From Bacteroidales bacterium (GTDB lineage: Bacteria; Bacteroidota; Bacteroidia; Bacteroidales; JAAUTT01), in NCBI GenBank assembly GCA_025350365.1, contig JANXXY010000096.1:1-17518 (forward strand): 17,518 nt of DNA, read 5' to 3'. Positions 8,608 through 14,951 of this stretch are shown here, one piece after another (the first letter of the stretch is position 1; every line of letters starts with the position of its first letter). The translations under genes and the position numbers were made by a program. The notes below the pieces were generated by a model. The model saw only the letters and a list, made by a program, of their open reading frames with translations. It made no database searches and was not told where the DNA came from.

Positions 8608-8639
8608 CAAACCTAATTAAATATTTAAATATAAATCAA
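8608..8639 (-). promoter_or_regulatory. Bacteroidetes-type promoter for the ABC ATPase gene
   Basis: On the minus strand TTG (8639-8637), a 21-base spacer and TAGGTTTG (8615-8608) match the TTG-N17-23-TAnnTTTG consensus exactly. The -33 element overlaps the methyltransferase stop codon (8636-8638). The expected start site would give a leader of roughly 45 bases before the ATG at 8558. Confidence 0.65.
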
Positions 8640-9436
8640 TAGTAAATTTTAAAATGTTGTTTTTTTAGATTGCTGTTAAAAAAAACTATCCCCATCCTAA
8701 ACAGATCGATTGATAAAGTAACTTGTTTATGATCGCAAATTTCGCGCCAGGCTTCAAGCATATCCTCGGACCAACGAATATCATCAACTATAATAATAGA
8801 ATCGGACGTAATATTTGGCAAGAATAATTTAAAATAATCCATAACTGCTGTTTTCTTGTGATTTCCATCAATAAAGATAAAATCGAAACAACCATTTTTT
8901 TGCAGGATAGACGGCAGTATATCATCAAAATTACCATGAATGACGGATATATTATTCATATTCATTTGCTTGAAATTCTCAATGGATTTTCCCACTAAAT
9001 TATCACTGCCTTCAATGGTGATAACTTTGGATTTTTTATAACCCGAAGCCATGTACATTGCCCCAAATCCAAGGCAGGTACCCAGTTCGAGGATTAGTTG
9101 AGGTTCAAAATAACCTACTGACTTATTCAAAAGCTTACCATACTTGTGATTAATAGAAGACATTCCGGCTATCGCCGATAAACTTCTTTCTGATTGTTTT
9201 AAACGATTTGATCCGGCTCCTAAATCATTAACTTGAACAACAGCTCTACTTTTAGATGCCTTAATTTTTAAAGATCGAATGGCGGTCAAATTTGAATTAT
9301 CCGATGTTTTAGAATAAAAAACTTCTTGCAGGAAAGCAAACAAAAAAGGAGAATGAATCCCATGCCCATTTCTGTGTGGACGAGACAACCAATACCATAA
9401 GAATTCAAAGGCAATTTTTAAACGAAATAAATTCAT
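8636..9436 (-). CDS. SAM-dependent class I methyltransferase
   Basis: A 266-residue Rossmann-fold methyltransferase, probably acting on an oxygen or other small-molecule group. Substrate is unknown. The N-terminal third (RLKIAFEFLWYW, HGIHSPFLFAFLQEVFY) is a pattern I associate with Bacteroidetes members of this group. The SAM-binding motif I is ILELGTCLGFGAMYMA (115-130), followed by acidic motif II (VITIEGSD) and the post-III motif FDFIFIDGNHKK (185-196), then IIIVDDIRWSEDM. These resemble the methyltransferase_24/O-methyltransferase families. It starts 20 bp after a 45-aa ORF on the same strand. Both are the first coding sequences downstream of the cobalamin riboswitch, but nothing in the protein itself points to B12. 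Confidence 0.87.
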   Translation of the reverse strand: MNLFRLKIAFEFLWYWLSRPHRNGHGIHSPFLFAFLQEVFYSKTSDNSNLTAIRSLKIKASKSRAVVQVNDLGAGSNRLKQSERSLSAIAGMSSINHKYGKLLNKSVGYFEPQLILELGTCLGFGAMYMASGYKKSKVITIEGSDNLVGKSIENFKQMNMNNISVIHGNFDDILPSILQKNGCFDFIFIDGNHKKTAVMDYFKLFLPNITSDSIIIVDDIRWSEDMLEAWREICDHKQVTLSIDLFRMGIVFFNSNLKKQHFKIYY

Positions 9437-9456
9437 AATACGATGCTTTACTATAA

Positions 9457-9594
9457 CTACTTCGATTTCATTTGTTTGGCTCTGAAATAATTATCTTTTT
9501 TATTTCCAAACTTAGTATCCATATAATCGAAATAAATATCCCAGCACAACAATGGAACTATCTTCACTTTTACTTCTCTTTCATTCTTTTTCAT
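9457..9594 (-). CDS. Small hypothetical protein, 45 aa
   Basis: A short ORF starting MKKNEREVKVKIVPLLCWDI and ending FRAKQMKSK, lysine-rich at both ends (predicted basic) with a hydrophobic/aromatic middle (PLLCWDIYFDYMD). I do not recognise a family. It lies 20 bp upstream of the methyltransferase start on the same strand and 181 bp downstream of the riboswitch core, so it would be the first codon-bearing segment of any riboswitch transcript that escapes termination. The coding-like composition and tight spacing favour a real gene, but the length is short enough for chance. Confidence 0.45.
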   Translation of the reverse strand: MKKNEREVKVKIVPLLCWDIYFDYMDTKFGNKKDNYFRAKQMKSK

Positions 9595-9715
9595 AATTAG
9601 TTGAATTATTAATGTTTATATATAAATCAAAAAGTAATATGTGAAATGCAATTTACTACAATTGAATATAGTATATATTAAACGTAATAAATTAGCTTGG
9701 GGATAAAAAGTAAAA

Positions 9716-9743
9716 TGAAAAATAAAAAGCGATAGCTCTTTTT
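9716..9743 (-). terminator. Terminator-like hairpin in the riboswitch expression platform
   Basis: On the minus strand AAAGAGC-TATC-GCTTTTT (9741-9724) forms a 7-bp stem with one G:U pair and a 4-base loop, followed by ATTTTTC. A second small hairpin (CTTTC-GGGT-GAAAG, 9763-9750) lies between it and the riboswitch. The placement 30-60 bases after the aptamer is what a transcription-terminating cobalamin switch would have. Confidence 0.55.
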
Positions 9744-9775
9744 CTTCGCCTTTCACCCGAAAGCTACGATTTAAC

Positions 9776-9931
9776 AATTGTGGGCAGGTCTTCTGGCTTG
9801 TCCGGTTCTAACGACCTTCCCATTCCTCTTTGGAACAGTGGCAAAGGAGTTTGTCAAAACACTTACTTGAACTTACAGCTACGGGGATAGCTCCTGATTA
9901 TAACAGGATTCCCTTTTAATCTCATACAATT
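9776..9931 (-). ncRNA. Cobalamin riboswitch (AdoCbl/B12 aptamer)
   Basis: Read on the minus strand, the aptamer contains the conserved blocks in order: a P1 strand AATTGT (9931-9926), GGGAATCCTGTTATAATCAG, GGAGCTATCCCCGTAGCTGT, then TTTGCCACTG, GGAATGGGAAGG and the B12 box AGCCAGAAGACCTGCC (9798-9783), closing with ACAATT (9781-9776) to complete P1. These match the well-known class of cobalamin switches that repress uptake or synthesis genes when coenzyme B12 is present. The unusual point is the target: downstream lie a terminator-like hairpin, a 45-aa ORF and a methyltransferase, with no btuB-like receptor or cob gene. The identity of the aptamer is near certain; what it controls is not. Confidence 0.95.
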
Positions 9932-10181
9932 TGAGAACCAACAAATGATACAACAAAGAAATAGTTTTCTTTTGAATAAAAAAAAGTAAAGACAGTATTC
10001 CGGGACAATTACCTATAAAGCAAAATAAATTGTCGTTTTCGAACGATTATTGCGCAGCAAGAAAAATTAAAGAAAGAAAGCCATGTAGCATGGATGCCAG
10101 CGTGGTTTTGGTGGTTTAAGAGGCAGAAATGGAGTGTAAGGGTTGATTAACCTGATTAAATGAGAAGTCTGCCATATTAGC
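9932..10181. other. Non-coding leader region with two hairpins
   Basis: About 250 bp between the riboswitch and the DUF2283 gene without a convincing gene. It holds an inverted repeat GACAATT (10004-10010) / AATTGTC (10028-10034) and beside it a 5-bp stem with a UUCG loop on the plus strand (TCGTT-TTCG-AACGA, 10033-10046). The riboswitch promoter should lie here, but I see no exact TAnnTTTG match. A short proline-rich open stretch (minus, about 10145-10075) has no recognisable family. Confidence 0.35.
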
Positions 10182-10337
10182 TTATAGGGAAGCGTGTTCT
10201 ATGGTCATACTTACCAAATTGCCTGTTAGATCAAGTTCAACCAAGATATCTTCGCTAAAATCACGGGTCTCGACTATCCGGTTTTCGTTAAGGCTAACCA
10301 ATACCGTGTCGGTATCCTTAAAGTATGTTATTTTCAT
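10182..10337 (-). CDS. DUF2283 family small protein, 51 aa
   Basis: A complete 51-residue protein starting MKITYFKDTDTVLVSL, with ENRIVETRDFSEDILVELDL in the middle and GNLVSMTIEHAS at the end. This is the compact beta-rich DUF2283 pattern (MKIxYxxxxDxLxIxL, then VxxDxDxxGxxxxIEIxxAS). Its function is not established. From memory, DUF2283 genes often follow a small DUF4258-type or other toxin-like gene and have been suggested as antitoxins. Here the start codon lies inside the end of an upstream frame (10318-10470) that looks like the tail of such a toxin, with a 20-bp overlap, consistent with a translationally coupled pair that has lost most of its first member. The frame is intact. Confidence 0.75.
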   Translation of the reverse strand: MKITYFKDTDTVLVSLNENRIVETRDFSEDILVELDLTGNLVSMTIEHASL

Positions 10338-10470
10338 TGTTTTTTGTTTTAGTGTCTAAATAAGTACGGTCAAAGAATGCATTATGTATTGTTTCTTTAT
10401 CTTCAAGAATTACAATGCTTAAATACTTTTCTGCTTCGTTAATATAAGCCCATCGTCTAACCAATTCATT
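10318..10470 (-). pseudogene. C-terminal remnant of a possible BECR/RelE-like nuclease toxin
   Basis: An open stretch of 50 codons, bounded upstream by an in-frame TAA (10473-10471) and containing no ATG, encodes ELVRRWAYINEAEKYLSIVI, LEDKETIHNAFFDRTYL and a polar tail. The pattern RxWAYI...KYLxxVxLEDxETxxNAFFDR resembles the end of phage-type Barnase/EndoU/ColicinE5/RelE-like (PBECR) nucleases. The upstream domain is missing, and only about 50 bp separate the stop from hemB, so this is a remnant. Its stop overlaps the DUF2283 start, suggesting an old toxin-antitoxin operon. The family call is from memory of sequence patterns and is tentative; a different DUF2283 partner is possible. Confidence 0.4.
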
Positions 10471-10519
10471 TTAGATTGCGTTGCAGCACCTGCTTGTCCT
10501 ATAGCCTGTTAATCATGGG

Positions 10520-11485
10520 TTACTCCGGAGTGAAATAATCCTTTGCATAATAGGTAATGATATAATCTGCCCCGGCTCTTTTAATAGCGGTAAGGGCTTC
10601 CGTCATAGCTATCCGTTCATCCATAAAACCGGCAGATGCCGCTGCTTTGACCATCATGTATTCTCCTGACACCTGGTACGCCGCCAAAATTGTTTTCGGA
10701 AATTTCGATTTCACGCGATGAATCACATCCAGATATGTGTGGGCAGGTTTCACCATTACCCAATCGGCACCTTCCATGATATCTGCGGCAACCTCGTCCA
10801 CCGGCTGACTAAGGGTGCGATAATCCATTTGATAGCTTCTTCGATCACCAAAAGAGGGAGCCGAATTAGCCGCATCCCGGAATGGACCATAAAATGCGGA
10901 TGCATATTTTGCGGAATACGATAATATTTTGGTTTGAAGAAGCCGCTGTTTCGTGAGAGCCGAACGGATTGCTTCCACCTGTCCATCCATCATCGCCGAT
11001 GGAGCAACAAAATCAGCACCTGCCCTGGCATGAGATGCCGCCATAAGTGCGAGGTATGGTAAAGTGGCATCGTTATCAATTTCGGTTCCCCGAATGATAC
11101 CGCAATGACCATGCGAAGTGTAACCGCATAAACACACATCTGTAAACACTTTAATTTCAGGAAATTGCTGTTTAATTTCTCTTACTGCCCGCACAATCAG
11201 ATTGTCAGGTGCATAAGCAGAAGTTCCGGTATCATCTTTCAACGATTCATCGATGACTCCAAAGAGCAATATTTTGTCAATCCCAAGAGATAAGGTATGT
11301 CTGATGTCGGCAATTAATTCGTCGATTGTAAACCTGCTTATACCATGGAGGGATTCTATTGGTTGTCGTTGATTTTGTCCTTCTATAACAAAATAAGGAT
11401 ATATGAAATCGTTAGCATTGAGATGAACTTCTGCATTCAAATCGCGTGTTTCTTTGTCTTTCCGTAAATGGTGAAATCGGTTCAT
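10520..11485 (-). CDS. hemB: Delta-aminolevulinic acid dehydratase (porphobilinogen synthase)
   Basis: Condenses two 5-aminolevulinate molecules into porphobilinogen, the pyrrole unit for heme, siroheme and cobalamin. At 321 residues it is full length. Both Schiff-base lysines are present: K193 in SYSAKYASAFYGPFRDAA and K246 in WVMVKPAHTYLDV. The zinc-type cysteine triad is DVCLCGYTSHGHCG (C118, C120, C128), and the substrate-loop motif APSAMMDGQVEAIR is at 161-174. It follows the HemC-CobA-HemD gene by 47 bp on the same strand, so it is the last gene of the tetrapyrrole operon; no hemL follows. All active-site residues I can check are intact, so unlike its neighbours this gene shows no decay. 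Confidence 0.96.
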   Translation of the reverse strand: MNRFHHLRKDKETRDLNAEVHLNANDFIYPYFVIEGQNQRQPIESLHGISRFTIDELIADIRHTLSLGIDKILLFGVIDESLKDDTGTSAYAPDNLIVRAVREIKQQFPEIKVFTDVCLCGYTSHGHCGIIRGTEIDNDATLPYLALMAASHARAGADFVAPSAMMDGQVEAIRSALTKQRLLQTKILSYSAKYASAFYGPFRDAANSAPSFGDRRSYQMDYRTLSQPVDEVAADIMEGADWVMVKPAHTYLDVIHRVKSKFPKTILAAYQVSGEYMMVKAAASAGFMDERIAMTEALTAIKRAGADYIITYYAKDYFTPE

Positions 11486-11532
11486 AATTTTTTTTATAAA
11501 AACTAAGGATTGATGGATACGAATAATTTTAA

Positions 11533-13602
11533 TTACAATTTACCTAATCGATCTTTCGTCGATTTAAAATCTTTTGCAGTAATAACATTTGTTAAAGAAA
11601 TTTTGAAATCATTAATTTTTTTTAAAGTCTCAATGCCTTGTACAATAAACTTCTGGTCGTTAAATTCTATTGATTTATGAAATTTGAAAAAATTTTCGAG
11701 CCCCGAAGGTGAATTAAAAACGATATAATCATATTCGTTTGGCTTCACCACAATGATATGTTCGGGTATTACGTTTTTATAGATTTTGATAATGACTACC
11801 TGGTATCCGCAAGTTTTTAATCCTTCAGGCAATAGCTTCAAGCCAAGATCAGAGCGGGGGATTAAGATTTTCTGATCTTTGAGATTCATCTTCTGAAAGA
11901 GCGTGATCAATCCTTCTGAAGATTCATCTTCAGGTTGCAGATCAGAAATTATTCCATATTTCAATAATTCAGCAGTAGTAACCATTCCTATGGACGCTAT
12001 GCCAATATTTGCCATTGACCGGGAATCCATACCAAATTGATTCAGTACTTTAAAAAAGAACTCAACTGCATACCGGCTTGTAAAAATCAACCATTGGAAG
12101 GTTTTGATGGCTTCCAGCACTGGCTTTATGTGATTATAATCTTCCAGAGGTTTTATTTCGATGAAAGGCTGATGTACCACATTTCCGTACTTACCAAAAT
12201 CACCCGGTTTTGTTCCTGTAACCAGAAACTTAGGCTTTTCAAGATGTTCTGCTGTATTCCATTTAAGACGAACAACATCACCAATTATAATGATGAGTGG
12301 AGTTTTTAAAGTTTGAGTATGCAACGATACTTGCTCAAGAGTAGTATAGAATGCTTCCTGGTCAATGCCCGAAACATTATAAACAAGCATAATTGGGGTG
12401 TCGGGTCGCCAGCCTTTTCGAATTGCTTCGGATGCAATAGCGCATAGATTCGATGCCCCCATGTAATAAACCAGCGTTCCAGAGGTGGGTACATGAATAT
12501 CCTTTTCGGAATGACCTGTAATGAAGGTAACAGACGAGGCTATTCTGCGGTTCGTTAGCGGAATTTTAGTAAACGCGGAAGCTGCCATAGCGGTTGTGAT
12601 TCCAGGGATGACTTCAGTTTCTACGAGGTACTTTTGCAAATATTCAATTTCCTCTCCTCCATGGGCAAACAACATGGGATCGCCTCCTTTCAGCCGAACC
12701 GTTTGCTTCCCGGAAATGGCTGCTTTATATAGCAGTTTGTTTATATCGGTTTGTTCATAGCTGTGTTTATCTTTTCGTTTTCCAACATAAATCTTTTCTG
12801 CTTTAAACTGGTTTAGAAAATCTTTATTCAACAGATCATCGAAAAATATGATATCAGCAATTTTTAGCAGTTCATGACCTTTGATTGTTAACAGACCAGG
12901 ATCCCCCGGACCAAAACCTACCAACCACACTTTCCCATAGTTTCTGCGAATATCTTTTTTCTCAAATAATTCCTTGTAATACTGATTGCCTCGCTTTGCA
13001 ACCATTGCAAGGTTCCCTTGCAGTGAATGCGTTTCGAATGGCAAAATTTCGGCAATCCGATTTTCAAGCCCCAACCGTTTAAGTGCGCACGTAGCAACCA
13101 CCACCGCATCGACACTTCCTTCATCCACTTGTTGAATTCTTTCTTCAATTGTTCCGCGAATACTTACTATTTGAATATCATCTCTTATTTTTAACAATTC
13201 ATTTTTGCGAAGAAGGGAACTGGTTCCAAGTTTCGGTTTGGCCGGAAGAGCATTCAGTAATATATTTTGCCGGCTAACGATGGAATCAGTTTGATCAAAT
13301 GCTTCGAAAAGTGCAATGATTTCGAGGCCCTCCGGCAAGGGATAAGGAAGATCCTTAGCAGAATGTATTGAAACATCCGCAACATCATTCAATATTGCAA
13401 TATCTAATTCACGAGTAAAGAAATCCTCCATTTTGTTGTTAATTAGCGAAATATCTTTTCGCTTATCACCATAGGATTCCATTGGCAATACACGATACTT
13501 AAGATCAGGAAATTGGGAAAATACCTCCTCTACTTGTTTTAAGGCCAAATTACTGGTACGTGAAACTACCCTGATTACCTTATTTCGTAAAATACTGTTC
13601 AT
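11533..13602 (-). CDS. HemC-CobA-HemD fusion (uroporphyrinogen III synthesis and methylation)
   Basis: A 689-residue fusion. Residues 1-220 are hydroxymethylbilane synthase (HemC) domains 1-2, with the catalytic Asp in HSAKDLP (D84) and the GTSSL and RGTIEER regions. About 224-455 is uroporphyrinogen-III C-methyltransferase (CobA/SUMT): VWLVGFGPGDPGLLTIKG, VRLKGGDPMLFAHGGEE (302-318), VIPGITTAMAASA and FITGH. About 456-689 is uroporphyrinogen-III synthase (HemD): LVTGTKPGDFG, WLIFTSRYAVEFFF and DYIVFNSPSGLENFF. Together these would take porphobilinogen to precorrin-2, for siroheme or B12. HemC domain 3, with the cysteine that binds the dipyrromethane cofactor, is absent: the chain runs from LPFETHSLQGNLAM straight into CobA. 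Arg-Arg of the GTSSLRR motif is also changed (GTSSLLRK). The CobA and HemD parts look intact. The gene lies 11 bp after the hemA fragment. Confidence 0.93.
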   Translation of the reverse strand: MNSILRNKVIRVVSRTSNLALKQVEEVFSQFPDLKYRVLPMESYGDKRKDISLINNKMEDFFTRELDIAILNDVADVSIHSAKDLPYPLPEGLEIIALFEAFDQTDSIVSRQNILLNALPAKPKLGTSSLLRKNELLKIRDDIQIVSIRGTIEERIQQVDEGSVDAVVVATCALKRLGLENRIAEILPFETHSLQGNLAMVAKRGNQYYKELFEKKDIRRNYGKVWLVGFGPGDPGLLTIKGHELLKIADIIFFDDLLNKDFLNQFKAEKIYVGKRKDKHSYEQTDINKLLYKAAISGKQTVRLKGGDPMLFAHGGEEIEYLQKYLVETEVIPGITTAMAASAFTKIPLTNRRIASSVTFITGHSEKDIHVPTSGTLVYYMGASNLCAIASEAIRKGWRPDTPIMLVYNVSGIDQEAFYTTLEQVSLHTQTLKTPLIIIIGDVVRLKWNTAEHLEKPKFLVTGTKPGDFGKYGNVVHQPFIEIKPLEDYNHIKPVLEAIKTFQWLIFTSRYAVEFFFKVLNQFGMDSRSMANIGIASIGMVTTAELLKYGIISDLQPEDESSEGLITLFQKMNLKDQKILIPRSDLGLKLLPEGLKTCGYQVVIIKIYKNVIPEHIIVVKPNEYDYIVFNSPSGLENFFKFHKSIEFNDQKFIVQGIETLKKINDFKISLTNVITAKDFKSTKDRLGKL

Positions 13603-13613
13603 AAATCAATTGA

Positions 13614-13886
13614 CTATTTTGTTTTGCAGGTTTCCTGATATACGTTTTTTATTTGACCCTGGATGGCAATTTCACCAATAAGGCTCGATTCAAGTCCTGA
13701 AACAACCCTATACAAATGTCTGGCTATGTCGGAAGGTACCATACCTGTGCCATAATAGTGTTCTACCCGATTGCAGGTCTGAACCAGTACTCCCGCATCA
13801 TCAAAAAACATAGAGAGCTGTATTAAAGCCGCTTCCCGTTCAACAAGTGAATTATTTAACTGGTTGATAGAAGATAGTTGGATCAT
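13614..13886 (-). pseudogene. hemA: Truncated glutamyl-tRNA reductase (hemA), N-terminal 90 residues only
   Basis: The N-terminal catalytic region of glutamyl-tRNA reductase, the first enzyme of the C5 route to 5-aminolevulinate. It carries VLVQTCNRVEHYYG (residues 33-46, with the catalytic Cys) and HLYRVVSGLESSLIGEIAIQ, followed by QGQIKNVYQET. Normal proteins are about 410-430 residues. Here the frame stops at 13614 after ETCKTK, and the HemC start follows 11 bp later, so the NADPH-binding and dimerisation domains have been deleted rather than frameshifted. The start overlaps the upstream cysG-N gene by 35 bp, as in a tight operon. The remnant cannot make glutamate-1-semialdehyde, so the cell needs another hemA copy or an external source of porphyrin precursors. 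Confidence 0.88.
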
Positions 13887-14319
13887 GTTCTAAATATTCT
13901 TTAATTTTATTACGTAAAGCAACGGATCGGTAAACATCCTGGGCATTAGAACCAACAGCAATGGTCATATGATCGTGCTTATAAATAGCCGGCGATACAA
14001 AATCGCAATGCTTGGGATTATCCACCACGTTGGTAAGAATACCCAGGCTTTCGGCATCGGCTTTTACACGAAGGTTTAATTCAATGATGTTCGTACAGGC
14101 ATATACGAGGAAAGCGCCTTCGAGGTCTGATTTTTCATAAGGCTTTTCAACAAAGGTATATCCTTTTTCCTTGATTGTATTTATAACTTCCATTGCTACA
14201 ATAGATATGTTTTTTGTAAACTGTTCAAGGAAACCTATTTTATGACTGGCAATTCTCCCTCCTCCAATCAGGAGGATTTTTTTATCGGTGATGTTGATGG
14301 ATATGGGTAGAAATATCAT
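13852..14319 (-). CDS. Precorrin-2 dehydrogenase / siroheme synthase N-terminal domain
   Basis: A 155-residue Met8/CysG-N type protein that oxidises precorrin-2 to sirohydrochlorin with NAD+ and may insert iron to finish siroheme. It has MIFLPISINITDKKILLIGG, with the Rossmann motif IGGGRIASHK (about 18-27), the strand LEGAFLVYACTN, and the family block NVVDNPKHCDFVSPAIYKHD containing the catalytic Asp (VVDN). The tail AVGSNAQDVYRSVALRNKI replaces the usual STGGxSPxLAxxLR pattern, so the region around the phospho-serine of CysG is divergent. Slightly shorter than many family members (about 190-200). It overlaps the hemA start by 35 bp and supplies the branch from CobA product to siroheme. Confidence 0.88.
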   Translation of the reverse strand: MIFLPISINITDKKILLIGGGRIASHKIGFLEQFTKNISIVAMEVINTIKEKGYTFVEKPYEKSDLEGAFLVYACTNIIELNLRVKADAESLGILTNVVDNPKHCDFVSPAIYKHDHMTIAVGSNAQDVYRSVALRNKIKEYLEHDPTIFYQPVK

Positions 14320-14352
14320 TTTTCTATATTTATTTTGTTCAACAATTAATTT

Positions 14353-14403
14353 CTAATGATCAATGGCGTTTATCAGCTGTAGACATTCATTTACCTGAAT
14401 CAT
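14353..14403 (-). pseudogene. moeA: moeA remnant (first 16 codons only)
   Basis: A 16-codon ORF, MIQVNECLQLINAIDH, whose ATG overlaps the TGA of the mobB-like gene (ATGA). The sequence matches the usual MoeA start (MIxVxEAxxxIL...). Position after mobB in a mob/moe operon fits as well. Everything past residue 16 is missing, and the frame ends 33 bp before the cysG-N start, so about 1.1 kb would have been deleted. The evidence is short: overlap geometry, family start and operon context. Confidence 0.5.
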
Positions 14404-14951
14404 GCGAGATTTAATTTCCATTGATGATCAATAAAAACAACGGATTTGTATGGTATTTGCAAATTTCCGTATTCAAAATTAAATATTTTATCGGCCATTT
14501 GCATTAAATCTTTTGCCGATTCCTTCGGTATTGGCTCTATGGTATTAACAAGGATAAGCAAGGAAGGTTTGATATACTTTCGCAAGGTACCTGATTCGCA
14601 AATGATGGCTGCATTGACCGGGATTATTTCGGATAATTTTTGGAAGGCAGGATAAACATATTCGCAATCCGTCTCAATGAAGTAAACATTTGAGGCTCCT
14701 GCCTTTAGCATTCTTGAGGTATCTTTATCGGAGGATGCCTGTGTTTCTTCATAAATGGTATATTCAGGATTTTGAATAATACTTTTGGTACCAGTTTGAA
14801 GATGAATATGGTTTGATATTTTGATACATACAAGGGGGATTATCGCGTTCCATTCTTCACATAACTGACAAACAAAGCTGGTTTTACCTGAATTTCTACC
14901 TGTGCCGGCAACCAGTAAAAGGTTAGGATAAGCTGGACAATCGTTTATAAT
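14400..14951 (-). CDS. MobB-like P-loop protein, no normal start codon
   Basis: A P-loop GTPase-like protein of the MobB type, which assists MobA in attaching GMP to molybdopterin. The frame, about 183 codons, is open from 14954 and contains Walker A GTGRNSGKTS (about 16-25), CIKISNHIHLQTG (in the place of the IKHxxH region), SDKDTSRMLKAGASNVYFI (the DSxRxxxAGA region) and ICESGTLRKYIKP. The first ATG in frame (at 14711) lies after the P-loop, so it cannot be the true start. Only ATT/ATA or CTG codons precede the P-loop. The reading frame overlaps the last codons of mobA in a different frame. It may be coupled to mobA, use a non-standard start, or be a pseudogene; the partner mobA is itself broken. 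Family call is fairly good; status as a functional gene is uncertain. Confidence 0.65.
   Translation of the reverse strand: MINDCPAYPNLLLVAGTGRNSGKTSFVCQLCEEWNAIIPLVCIKISNHIHLQTGTKSIIQNPEYTIYEETQASSDKDTSRMLKAGASNVYFIETDCEYVYPAFQKLSEIIPVNAAIICESGTLRKYIKPSLLILVNTIEPIPKESAKDLMQMADKIFNFEYGNLQIPYKSVVFIDHQWKLNLA

Noticed and set aside
9600..10180. CRISPR array or tRNA in the long intergenic region
   Set aside because: No regularly spaced repeats and no cloverleaf; the conserved blocks are explained by the cobalamin riboswitch.
14446..14655. Plus-strand 69-aa frame opposite the mobB-like gene
   Set aside because: Shadow of the mobB-like frame; no family and no promoter.
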